Shown in pieces: positions 1 through 5,801 of a DNA stretch of 6,958 bases (its first letter is position 1; every line of letters begins with the position of its first letter). The translations under genes were made by a program, and so were the position numbers. Origin of the DNA: Phenylobacterium aquaticum (GTDB taxonomy: Bacteria > Pseudomonadota > Alphaproteobacteria > Caulobacterales > Caulobacteraceae). The stretch is from NCBI RefSeq assembly GCF_947378715.1, contig NZ_CANCLE010000188.1, positions 1 through 6,958 on the forward strand, in the 5' to 3' direction. A model generated the notes under the pieces. It had not been told where the DNA came from, did not search any database, and was given only the letters and a program-made list of their open reading frames with translations.

Positions 1-90
1 CGCCATGGCCGGATCAAGCCACAGCCGCGCGGTCAGCATGAGGGCGGCGAGCCCGATCACACCCAGCAGCAGACGCAGGACCAGTCGCAT
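1..90 (-). CDS. N-terminus of a small hydrophobic membrane protein (partial, runs off the left edge)
   Basis: Reading leftwards from an ATG at 90, thirty codons are open to the edge of the window, beginning MRLVLRLLLGVIGLAALM and continuing to LWLDPAMA. Two arginines followed by about 15 hydrophobic residues give a membrane-anchor or signal-anchor profile. A GAGG Shine-Dalgarno lies 7 bases upstream of the ATG, and an AT-rich promoter-like stretch lies beyond it, so the start is credible although too short to stand on its own length. The pattern (basic start, hydrophobic helix, then a short W/L-DP segment) resembles small four-helix membrane proteins such as DUF4345, but 30 residues cannot settle the family. 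It shares the strand of the downstream-facing TetR gene but appears to have its own promoter, so co-transcription is not required. Confidence 0.6.
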   Translation of the reverse strand, partial: MRLVLRLLLGVIGLAALMLTARLWLDPAMA

Positions 91-124
91 GGCGGAACCT
101 CGATCGCGGAATAATATGGCACTC

Positions 125-152
125 ATTATGCCGTAAATTCAGCCCCGGGCAA
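125..152 (-). promoter_or_regulatory. Candidate promoter for the left-edge membrane protein
   Basis: On the minus strand TTGCCC (152-147) is followed after 16 bases by CATAAT (130-125), which matches five of six positions of the TATAAT -10 box. It predicts a start near 118 and a leader of about 28 bases before the ATG at 90. The stretch 107-140 is clearly more AT-rich than the surrounding coding DNA. This is seen by eye only; a shifted alternative (TTTACG with TATTAT) is also possible. Confidence 0.35.
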
Positions 153-176
153 ACTGAGCGGGCTTTCCCGGCGCTC
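151..176 (-). terminator. Weak terminator-like hairpin at the end of the TetR gene
   Basis: On the minus strand GAGCG (176-172) pairs with CGCTC (160-156). A CC bulge, two further GC pairs and a GAAAG loop lie inside, and AGTTT follows (155-151). It overlaps the TetR stop codon. The T-tract is short and the stem is bulged, so it may be only a partial or mRNA-stabilising hairpin. Confidence 0.3.
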
Positions 177-1377
177 AGGCCCCGGCCAGCCCTTCGAAGA
201 ACGGCCGCACATAGAGCTCGACCGCCTCGGCCGGCGTGAGGTCGCGGGTCCAGGCCCGCAGCTCGGCGGCGGCGTTGATCATGCCGGTGAACATCTGGGC
301 GGCGATATTGACATCGACCGGACGCAGCGACCCGTCCGCCACCCCATCACAGATCATCGAGGCGAACCGCTCCGACAGCCGGTCGAACTGGGCGATCAGC
401 CGCCCCTGGATCGCCTCTGGCGCCAGGGTCAGGGCCGAGGTGCGCAAGAGCGGCGCATTGCCCGACACCTGGTACTCGACCAGGGATGCCGCGATCGAGG
501 CCAGGGCCTGATAGCCGCTGGTGGTCACAGCCTCCGCCTGGCGGACCGCCAGCCGCATCACCTCCAGCGTGCGCTCGAAGCAGGCCTGGACCAGGTCATC
601 CTTGGCGGCGTTGTGGTGATAGAAGGCGCCCTTGGTGACGTTCAGCCGGGCCGAGATCTTCTCGACCGAGGCGCCGACATAGCCCTGCTCATTGATCAGT
701 TCGGTGGCGGCGCAGAGGAAAAGCTCGGCCGAATCCTCGCGCCGCGCCGCCATCAGGTCAGTCAGCGGAACCGGGTCCCACCGGGCGCCGGGCGCGGCCA
801 GGCCGTCACAGACCATGGATCCGAATCGCCGGGCCACCCAGCCATAGTCCTCGGGATCGCGCCGGGGCAGCCAGACGATCGACCAGAGCACCTCGGCCAA
901 CAACATGTGGGCGCGGGCATTGAGGGCGTTGCGGCTCCGCGTCTCCGCACCTGGCGCCACGAGCAGGGATCGGATGGCCCGGAACAGCTCGACATAGGCG
1001 GCGTTGACCGTGGCGTCGTTCAGGGCCCGCACGTCGTTGAACAACACCACATCCTCGGCCCGATGCTCGGCGACCTGGCGGCGGAAGGCGAAATAGGCGT
1101 CGAGGAACAGGGTCAGCCGCTCGGCCACGTCCGTTCCAGCCTCGCCCTGCGCGATCAGGGCGTTGAAGCGCTCGACGCCGTTCAGGTAGCAGGCCTGGGC
1201 CAGGGCTTCCTTGTTCCTGAAGTAGTAGATCACCCCGGTCGGCACGAGATCCAGCCGGGCCGCGACCTCGCCCAGGGTCATGCCGCGCACGCCCTTGCGG
1301 TTCATGACCTCGATCGCCGAGGCGACGATGGCGGCGCGGCGCGCCTCGAATCGGCGCGTCGGCGTGCGGGTGTTCAT
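175..1377 (-). CDS. Tandem TetR-family transcriptional regulator with two TetR units
   Basis: This is a predicted cytoplasmic DNA-binding repressor of 400 residues, about twice the usual 190-220 of TetR proteins. It carries two TetR-type DNA-binding domains. The first is at about residues 14-60, with its helix-turn-helix near 34-53 (TLGEVAARLDL...GVIYYF) followed by NKEAL. The second is at about 216-262, with its helix-turn-helix near 236-255 (SVEKISARLNVTKGAFYHH) followed by KDDLVQACF. Each is followed by a helical region that would form a ligand/dimer domain (about 65-205 and 265-400), so the protein looks like a head-to-tail fusion of two full regulators. The ATG at 1377 has a GGGGAG Shine-Dalgarno 4 bases upstream. 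It is transcribed away from the creatininase/thiolase pair, the usual arrangement for a local TetR repressor. Known family members bind palindromic operators and release on binding a small ligand. The ligand and targets are not known here; control of the neighbouring catabolic genes is inferred from position. Confidence 0.93.
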   Translation of the reverse strand: MNTRTPTRRFEARRAAIVASAIEVMNRKGVRGMTLGEVAARLDLVPTGVIYYFRNKEALAQACYLNGVERFNALIAQGEAGTDVAERLTLFLDAYFAFRRQVAEHRAEDVVLFNDVRALNDATVNAAYVELFRAIRSLLVAPGAETRSRNALNARAHMLLAEVLWSIVWLPRRDPEDYGWVARRFGSMVCDGLAAPGARWDPVPLTDLMAARREDSAELFLCAATELINEQGYVGASVEKISARLNVTKGAFYHHNAAKDDLVQACFERTLEVMRLAVRQAEAVTTSGYQALASIAASLVEYQVSGNAPLLRTSALTLAPEAIQGRLIAQFDRLSERFASMICDGVADGSLRPVDVNIAAQMFTGMINAAAELRAWTRDLTPAEAVELYVRPFFEGLAGA

Positions 1378-1420
1378 CGGTCTCCCCCCAGCCCGGGCGT
1401 TCAGCCTCTGAGCGGCGGTG

Positions 1421-1448
1421 ATCTTATGGGGGCGGAGCCTGACCGCAA
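1421..1448 (-). promoter_or_regulatory. Candidate promoter of the TetR gene
   Basis: On the minus strand TTGCGG (1448-1443) is followed after 16 bases by TAAGAT (1426-1421), predicting a start near 1414 and a leader of about 37 bases. The -35 box abuts the palindrome at 1452-1463, which would suit autoregulation. The match is modest and rests on inspection only. Confidence 0.3.
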
Positions 1449-1451
1449 GCC

Positions 1452-1463
1452 CCGGCGCGCCGG
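1452..1463. promoter_or_regulatory. 12-bp perfect palindrome, candidate operator
   Basis: CCGGCGCGCCGG is a perfect inverted repeat between the divergent TetR and creatininase genes. An overlapping imperfect one, offset by one base, has AAGCC (1447-1451) and GGCTT (1462-1466) as outer arms. It lies between the two candidate promoters, where a TetR protein would be expected to bind. GC-rich palindromes arise often by chance in this composition, so this is a candidate only. Confidence 0.3.
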
Positions 1464-1471
1464 CTTGGCGC

Positions 1472-1500
1472 TTGACGCCGTCGCCCCGCGACGCTCACTC
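1472..1500 (+). promoter_or_regulatory. Candidate vegetative promoter of the creatininase-like gene
   Basis: TTGACGC (1472-1478) is followed after 14 bases by GCTCACTC (1493-1500). This fits the known Caulobacter housekeeping pattern TTGACGS, 10-14 bases, GCTANAWC in the whole -35 element and most of the -10. It predicts a start a few bases past 1500 and a short leader before the ATG at 1527. It was found by eye and not tested against background frequency. Confidence 0.4.
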
Positions 1501-1513
1501 AGCGGCGCGACTT

Positions 1514-1519
1514 GGAGAG
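1514..1519 (+). promoter_or_regulatory. Ribosome binding site that fixes the creatininase-like start at 1527
   Basis: GGAGAG ends 7 bases before the ATG at 1527. The frame can be extended upstream to a TTG at 1512, but that codon overlaps the Shine-Dalgarno and would put extra residues ahead of the signal peptide, so 1527 is preferred. Confidence 0.7.
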
Positions 1520-1526
1520 CATCGGC

Positions 1527-2354
1527 ATGGGCGGACGAACAATCCTGGCGGCGGCAGCGGCCCTGACCCTGCTGGCGGCCCAGGCCCAGGCCGCGCCGGC
1601 CTCCGTCTATATGGAGGATCTCACCCTGCCGGAGCTGCAGGCCAGGCTGGCCGACGCCAGGCCGGTGGCGTTGATCTTCACCGGCGGCACCGAGGCCACC
1701 GGTCCGAGCGTCGCCTACGGCAAGCACAATGCGCGGGCCCACGCCTATGCCGGCGAAATCGCCCGCCAGCTGGGCAACGCGATCGTCGCGCCGGTCCTGC
1801 CCTTCGCGCCCAATTCGGACAAGCTCAAGGGCGTCGCCGGCACCATCACCCTGACCTCAGAGACCTTCACCGCCGTGAACGAACAGGTCGCCCGCAGTCT
1901 GATCGGCGGCGGCTTCAAGCGGGTCGCCCTGCTGGGCGACCATGGCCCCAGCCAGGCGCCGCTGAAGGCCCTGGCCGACAAGCTGGACGCCGAGTTCGCG
2001 CCCCAGGGCGTGCGGGTGTTCTTCATCTCCGACAACTACGCCCGCGCCCGCACCGAGATCGAGGCGCAGATCCGCGCCAGCGGCCATACGTCGGGCGGCC
2101 ATGGCGGCCTCTGGGACACCGCCGAGACCTGGGCCGTGGCCCCGGCTCTGGTGCGTCCGACCACCCTGCATCCCGGCGACCTGACCGACGAGGGCAATGG
2201 CCCACTGAGCGCGGAGGGCTTCTCCGGCGACCCGCGCGGGGCGACGCCCGCGATGGGTCGCAAGTTTGGCGCCCTGCGGGTGCGTCTCGCCGTCGAGGAG
2301 CTGAAGCGTGACCTGGCCCAGGCCGACACGGCGGCGCCCGTCGCGGCGAAGTGA
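1527..2354 (+). CDS. Exported creatininase-family (creatinine amidohydrolase-like) protein
   Basis: The product has 275 residues. A signal peptide occupies about residues 1-22 (MGGRTILAAAAALTLLAAQ, then AQA before APA), so it is probably exported to the periplasm. The mature part has the creatininase-fold layout: GGTEATGP (about 53-60), GKH (65-67), LGDHG (136-140) and GGHGGLWDT (190-198). Family members are metal-dependent amidohydrolases on creatinine and related amides, with ligands in a GSTEQHGPHLP...D motif and an NGHGGN motif. Here the Glu (E56) and the central His (H139) remain. The His two places after the Glu is Thr58, the Asp is His67, and NGHGGN has become GDHGPS. I recall a secreted branch with GGTEQNGPH...GKHN, so His67 may be normal there, but Ala-Thr and Ser in that loop look like further drift. 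True creatininase activity is therefore doubtful; the substrate is unknown. The thiolase follows 93 bp later on the same strand. Confidence 0.82.
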   Translation: MGGRTILAAAAALTLLAAQAQAAPASVYMEDLTLPELQARLADARPVALIFTGGTEATGPSVAYGKHNARAHAYAGEIARQLGNAIVAPVLPFAPNSDKLKGVAGTITLTSETFTAVNEQVARSLIGGGFKRVALLGDHGPSQAPLKALADKLDAEFAPQGVRVFFISDNYARARTEIEAQIRASGHTSGGHGGLWDTAETWAVAPALVRPTTLHPGDLTDEGNGPLSAEGFSGDPRGATPAMGRKFGALRVRLAVEELKRDLAQADTAAPVAAK

Positions 2355-2447
2355 TCCGCCGCGACGGTCGACTATCGCCAAGCCGAACCGACTTCGTTTA
2401 CAAGACCCACCAAAGCCCAGGACGGGGCGAATGGGGAGAGCGGCCCG

Positions 2448-3656
2448 ATGTCGGTCTATATCTTCGATGCGGTGCGCACGCCGCGCGGCAAGGGCCGGCC
2501 CGACGGGTCGCTGGCCGGCGTCACCCCCGCCCAGATGCTCACCCAGCTGGCCCGCGCCCTGGAACAGCGCAACGGCCGTGACGCGGTCCACGCCGCCGGG
2601 CACTTCACCCTGGGCTGCGTCACCCAGGTGGGAACCCAGGGCGGTCACGTAGCGCTGGCAGCGCGGGTCCAGGCCGGCCTGCCCGACAGCCTGCCCAGCC
2701 TGACCATCAACAATTTCTGCGTCTCGGGGCTCAGCGCTCTGGCCGACGCCGCCCGGCGCGTGGCCTCGGGCCAGGTCGACCTCGCCCTGGCCGGCGGGGT
2801 GGAGAGCATGTCCCAGGTCGCCTTCATGACCGACAACGCCGACTACTACTCGGACATGGGTCTGGCCGGGACCATGGGTTGGGCCCCGCCCGGCCTGGCC
2901 GCCGATCTGCTGGCCACCCGCGAAGGGGTCAGCCGCGCCGACCTCGACGCCGCCGTCATGCGCTCCCACCAGCGCGCCGCCGCCGCCTGGGCCGCCGGCC
3001 GCTACGGCGACCGCGTGATCCCGGTGACCGCCGCCGACGGCTCCATCGCCCTGGACCGCGACGAGAACATCCGCGACTTCGGCGACGGCGCCACCCTGGC
3101 CCGGCTCGGCCCGGTGTTTGCGGCGGCCGGCGCCCAGGGGTTCGACGCCATCATGCTGGCCCACAAGCCGGAGATGGCCAAGGTCGAGCATCTGCACACC
3201 GTCGCCCACTGCCCGCCGATCGCCGACGGCGCCGCCCTGATCCTGGTCGGCACGGCCGAGGCCGGCCAGCGCCATGGCCTCAAGCCCCTGGCCCGCATCC
3301 GGGCCGTGGCCGAGAGCGCCGACGACAAGATCATGCAGCTCACCGCCGGCTTCACCGCCATGACCCGGGTGCTGGAGCGCGCCGGGCTGAAGGTTCGCGA
3401 TCTCGGCGCCATCGAGTTCATGGAGGCCTTCGCGGTCGCACCCGTGCTGTTCGAGCGCGACTACGGTCCCGACATGAGCCGGGTCAATCCCAATGGCGGG
3501 CACCTGGCCATGGGTCACCCCATGGGCGCGACCGGAGCGGTCCTCGCCACCACCCTGCTCAGCGACATGGTCCAGCTGGACGCCGAGACCGGCCTGGTGG
3601 TGGCCACCGGCGGCGTCGGGGTCGGCGCCGCCATGGTCTTCGAACGGGTGAGCTGA
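2448..3656 (+). CDS. Thiolase-family protein (acetyl-CoA acetyltransferase-like) with atypical active site
   Basis: The product has 402 residues, normal for a cytoplasmic thiolase, an enzyme that cleaves 3-ketoacyl-CoA with CoA or runs the reverse condensation. The N-terminal half has DAVRTP (7-12), NNFCVSGL (88-95) with the nucleophile Cys91, and GGVESMS (116-122). The C-terminal half has IADGAA (258-263), MEAFA (325-329), GGHLAMGHPMGATGA (350-364) with His357, and VVATGGVGVGAAMVFE to the end. Two usual catalytic positions differ as I align them. The Asn of the NEAF motif is Met325, and the second Cys of the C-terminal C-x-G motif is Thr387. The nucleophile Cys and the His remain. This looks like a distinct thiolase branch, so 'acetyl-CoA acetyltransferase' should be read as a family label. 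The start is supported by GGAGAG 7 bases before the ATG. It sits 93 bp after the creatininase-like gene and could share its transcript; I see no convincing promoter in the gap. Confidence 0.9.
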   Translation: MSVYIFDAVRTPRGKGRPDGSLAGVTPAQMLTQLARALEQRNGRDAVHAAGHFTLGCVTQVGTQGGHVALAARVQAGLPDSLPSLTINNFCVSGLSALADAARRVASGQVDLALAGGVESMSQVAFMTDNADYYSDMGLAGTMGWAPPGLAADLLATREGVSRADLDAAVMRSHQRAAAAWAAGRYGDRVIPVTAADGSIALDRDENIRDFGDGATLARLGPVFAAAGAQGFDAIMLAHKPEMAKVEHLHTVAHCPPIADGAALILVGTAEAGQRHGLKPLARIRAVAESADDKIMQLTAGFTAMTRVLERAGLKVRDLGAIEFMEAFAVAPVLFERDYGPDMSRVNPNGGHLAMGHPMGATGAVLATTLLSDMVQLDAETGLVVATGGVGVGAAMVFERVS

Positions 3657-3659
3657 GGC

Positions 3660-4121
3660 CTATTTCGGCCCCACGCCCATTTCCTTGAGCAGCTCGGCGC
3701 GGTCGTAATATTCGCGCCACTCCTGGACCTTGCCGTCGCGGATATCGAGCACGCCCACCACCGGCACCGCGCCCGCATGGCCGTTGTAGACGAAGCGATC
3801 CGTGCGCTCCATGTACACCAGCCCGTCAATGACCCCCATGTGGGTCACGTCCAGGACCACCCCGGCCGGCGCGCCCTTGCCCAGGCCGGCGATCCGCTCA
3901 TAGACCGCCGCGCGTCCGACCACCGGCTCGGCCATCATCGAATGCAGCACCCCGTTCTCGGCGAACAGGTCGGCGGCGTGCTTCCAGTCGGCGTTCTTCC
4001 AGGCCGCGATCATGTCCTTGGCCACGGCGATGCGGCTGGCGTCGGTATCGGCCGCATGGGCGGGGACGGCGGCGGTCGCCAGGGTGAGAGCCAGGGCCAG
4101 CGCGCCCACGAAACGCTTCAT
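3660..4121 (-). CDS. Exported NTF2-fold protein resembling limonene-1,2-epoxide hydrolase
   Basis: The product has 153 residues. A signal peptide (MKRFVGALALALTLATAA, then VPAHA) covers about residues 1-23, and a compact NTF2/SnoaL-type domain covers about 27-150. Limonene-epoxide hydrolases use an Arg-x-Asp pair and a further Asp after a Trp in a WRDYFD motif. Here ERTD gives Arg106 and Asp108, and EWREYYD gives Trp135 and Glu137, so the triad appears as Arg/Asp/Glu. The Tyr and Asn that hold the water in that family are not obvious (VLHSM at about 58-62). Hydrolysis of an epoxide is possible but unproven; a SnoaL-like isomerase or cyclase role is the alternative. The frame extends upstream to a GTG at 4142, but GGAGG 5 bases before the ATG at 4121 makes 4121 the start. 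It is convergent with the thiolase (3 bp between stops) and divergent from the carotenoid-oxygenase gene. Confidence 0.85.
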   Translation of the reverse strand: MKRFVGALALALTLATAAVPAHAADTDASRIAVAKDMIAAWKNADWKHAADLFAENGVLHSMMAEPVVGRAAVYERIAGLGKGAPAGVVLDVTHMGVIDGLVYMERTDRFVYNGHAGAVPVVGVLDIRDGKVQEWREYYDRAELLKEMGVGPK

Positions 4122-4126
4122 GTCGT

Positions 4127-4131
4127 CCTCC
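4127..4131 (-). promoter_or_regulatory. Ribosome binding site that fixes the exported NTF2-fold start at 4121
   Basis: On the minus strand GGAGG ends 5 bases before the ATG at 4121. It lies inside the longer frame that would begin with GTG at 4142. The shorter form also begins directly with a textbook signal peptide (MKRF plus a hydrophobic core). Confidence 0.7.
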
Positions 4132-4171
4132 AGGGTCTTCACAGCGAGACCACGCCGGATGCGAACCCGCC

Positions 4172-4185
4172 CGCGAGAATTCGCG
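4172..4185. repeat. Short inverted repeat in the divergent control region
   Basis: CGCGA (4172-4176) and TCGCG (4181-4185) are inverted arms around GAAT. It lies about 50 bases upstream of the minus-strand NTF2-fold start and could be an operator for that gene. Five-base arms occur often by chance. Confidence 0.25.
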
Positions 4186-4204
4186 TCGCAGCCGCTCCGG
4201 TCAC

Positions 4205-4232
4205 TTGCACAACAAGACCATGGTGCTAGGTT
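4205..4232 (+). promoter_or_regulatory. Candidate promoter of the carotenoid-oxygenase transcription unit
   Basis: TTGCAC (4205-4210) and GCTAGGTT (4225-4232) are separated by 14 bases. The second keeps the GCTA core of the Caulobacter-type -10 element; the -35 match is weak beyond TTG. It predicts a start near 4238 and a leader of about 45 bases. Seen by eye only. Confidence 0.33.
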
Positions 4233-4240
4233 GAATTCAA
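4231..4240. promoter_or_regulatory. 10-bp perfect palindrome TTGAATTCAA at the candidate -10/start, possible operator
   Basis: TTGAATTCAA overlaps the end of the candidate -10 element and the predicted transcription start of the carotenoid-oxygenase gene, a classical position for a repressor site. It is AT-rich in a GC-rich genome, which makes chance less likely than for GC palindromes. Two shorter symmetric elements lie just upstream: CTTG-N5-CAAG (4204-4216) and ACCATGGT (4217-4224). The binding protein is unknown; the tandem TetR regulator is one candidate. Confidence 0.35.
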
Positions 4241-4282
4241 GGGCGGCCTCGACGCCGTGGAAACCAGATTCGGAGAGCTCTC

Positions 4283-5761
4283 ATGAAGATGGAGCGCCTG
4301 CCGCCGGTGAAGACCTCGCTGCGGCCCAGCAACCACCCCTATCTCAACGGCGCCTGGACGCCGTTGCACGAGGAGGTGGACGCCACCGACCTGGAGGTGA
4401 TCGAGGGCCGGATCCCCACCGACATCGACGGGCTCTATGTCCGCAACACCGAGAACCCGGTGCAACAGCCGCTCGGCCGTTACCACCCCTTCGACGGGGA
4501 CGGCATGATCCACATGATCAGCTTCAAGGACGGCAAGGCCGACTATCGCAACCGCTTTGTCCGCACCCGCGGCTTTGAGGCCGAGCAGGAAGCCGGCCAG
4601 TCCCTGTGGGGCGGGTTGATGGACGGGCCGGAAGTCTCCCTGCGCCCCGGCTTCGGCGCCCATGGCGGCCTGAAGGACGCCTCCTCCACCGACGTGGTGG
4701 TGCATGGCGGCAAGATCGTCTCGACCTTCTATCAGTGCGGCGAGGCCTATTGGCTGGATCCTGAGACCCTGGAGCAGGGCGGCGTCGCCAGTTGGGGCCC
4801 GCTGGACGGCGTCTCGGCCCACACCAAGATCGACGAGGCCACCGGCGAACTCCTGTTCTTCAACTACTCCAAGTCCGCGCCCTACATGCATTACGGCGTG
4901 GTCGATAAGTCGGGAAAGCTGGTCCACTACACCCCCGTGCCCCTGCCCGGCCCGCGCCTGCCGCACGACATGGCCTTCACGGCCAACTATTCGATCCTCA
5001 ACGACCTGCCGGTGTTCTGGGACGAGGACCTGCTGAAGCGCAACGTCCACGCCGTGCGCGAGCACCGGGGCATGCCGTCGCGCTTCGCGGTCATCCCGCG
5101 CTATGGCGACGCCAAGGACATCAAGTGGTTCGAGGCCGACCCGACCTACATCCTGCACTTCCTCAACGCCTATGAGGAGGGCGACGAGATCGTCATGGAC
5201 GGCTACTTCCAGGAGAAGCCGACCCCGCGCCCTCTGGCCGACGCGCCGGACGGCTACGCCCACATGATGGCCTTCGTCGACGAGCACAGCTTCATTCCCA
5301 AGCTGCACCGCTGGCGCTTCAACCTGAAGACCGGCGAGACCCGCGAGCACCACATGGACGATCGCATCCTGGAGTTCGGGATGTTCAACCAGCGCTATGC
5401 CGGCAAGCCCTATCGCTACGCCTATTCCACCCGCACCAAGCCCGGCTGGTTCCTGTTCAACGGCTATGTGAAGCACGACCTTGAGACCGGCGAGACCTGG
5501 GAGCTGAACCTGCCCGAGGGCCGCTATGCCAGCGAAAGCCCCTTCGTCCCGCGCATCGACGCCAAGGATGAGGACGACGGCTATCTGGTCAGCTTCATCA
5601 TCGACGAGAACACCCAGACCTCGGAATGCATCCTGGTGGACTGCAAGAACTTCGAGGCCGGGCCGGTGGTCCGCATCGCCCTGCCGCACAAGATCTCCAG
5701 CGGCACCCACAGCGTCTGGGCCGACCGCGAATTTATCAGGAACGGCAAGCACGAAGCCTAG
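4283..5761 (+). CDS. Carotenoid-cleavage-oxygenase family (RPE65-like) iron dioxygenase
   Basis: The product has 492 residues, a normal length, with no signal peptide, so it is probably cytoplasmic. The family holds Fe(II) with four histidines in a seven-bladed propeller and uses O2 to split an alkene double bond of a carotenoid, apocarotenoid or stilbenoid into two carbonyl products. All four ligands are visible: His180 (SAHTKID), His228 (LPHDMAF), His292 (YILHFLNAYEEGDE) and His476 (SGTHSVW). Two second-shell acids are present as Glu364 (LEFGMFNQRY) and Glu419 (ESPFVPR). The third usually sits in a WEGG-like motif before the Y-x-LDP segment; here the stretch is FYQCGEAYWLDP, placing Gln151 there by my alignment. 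Phe92 (NRFVRT) takes the place of the Tyr used by lignostilbene dioxygenases, arguing against a 4-hydroxystilbene substrate. GGAGAG lies 5 bases before the ATG. The gene heads a unit with the SDR and NTF2-like genes. The exact substrate cannot be assigned. Confidence 0.93.
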   Translation: MKMERLPPVKTSLRPSNHPYLNGAWTPLHEEVDATDLEVIEGRIPTDIDGLYVRNTENPVQQPLGRYHPFDGDGMIHMISFKDGKADYRNRFVRTRGFEAEQEAGQSLWGGLMDGPEVSLRPGFGAHGGLKDASSTDVVVHGGKIVSTFYQCGEAYWLDPETLEQGGVASWGPLDGVSAHTKIDEATGELLFFNYSKSAPYMHYGVVDKSGKLVHYTPVPLPGPRLPHDMAFTANYSILNDLPVFWDEDLLKRNVHAVREHRGMPSRFAVIPRYGDAKDIKWFEADPTYILHFLNAYEEGDEIVMDGYFQEKPTPRPLADAPDGYAHMMAFVDEHSFIPKLHRWRFNLKTGETREHHMDDRILEFGMFNQRYAGKPYRYAYSTRTKPGWFLFNGYVKHDLETGETWELNLPEGRYASESPFVPRIDAKDEDDGYLVSFIIDENTQTSECILVDCKNFEAGPVVRIALPHKISSGTHSVWADREFIRNGKHEA

Positions 5762-5801
5762 ATTTTCGACCTAAGCACTTCAGTCAAAAAGAAAAAGATC
5801 C
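5762..5801 (+). other. AT-rich 40-bp intergenic leader without a clear Shine-Dalgarno
   Basis: Only 14 of 40 bases are G or C, in sharp contrast to the flanking genes. The last part is a purine/A-rich run (CAAAAAGAAAAAG at 5785-5797) just ahead of the SDR start. I see no -35/-10 pair and no hairpin. It could be an unstructured A-rich translation enhancer. Confidence 0.5.

Noticed and set aside
1512..1526. Upstream TTG start for the creatininase-like gene
   Set aside because: It overlaps the Shine-Dalgarno at 1514-1519 and would disturb the signal peptide; ATG 1527 is better.
613..1566. A 317-codon plus-strand frame opposite the TetR gene
   Set aside because: Antisense to a clear two-domain regulator and without recognisable motifs.
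2355..2447. A promoter or riboswitch in the gap before the thiolase
   Set aside because: No convincing -35/-10 pair, conserved RNA motif or strong hairpin was seen in the 93 bp; only the GGAGAG ribosome site is clear.
1857..3518. A 553-codon open frame on the minus strand opposite the creatininase-like and thiolase genes
   Set aside because: It is antisense to two well-supported genes, is rich in Gly/Ala/His/Arg repeats typical of GC-rich shadow frames, and shows no recognisable domain.
3657..3659. A terminator between the convergent thiolase and NTF2-fold genes
   Set aside because: Only 3 bp separate the stop codons and no hairpin with a T-tract is visible around them.
4122..4142. Upstream GTG start for the exported NTF2-fold gene
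   Set aside because: The strong GGAGG lies inside the extension, and the signal peptide begins naturally at the ATG at 4121.
4226..5752. A 508-codon open frame on the minus strand opposite the carotenoid-oxygenase gene
   Set aside because: It mirrors a gene with all four iron ligands; its composition (V/A/G/H/Q-rich, low complexity) is that of a shadow frame.
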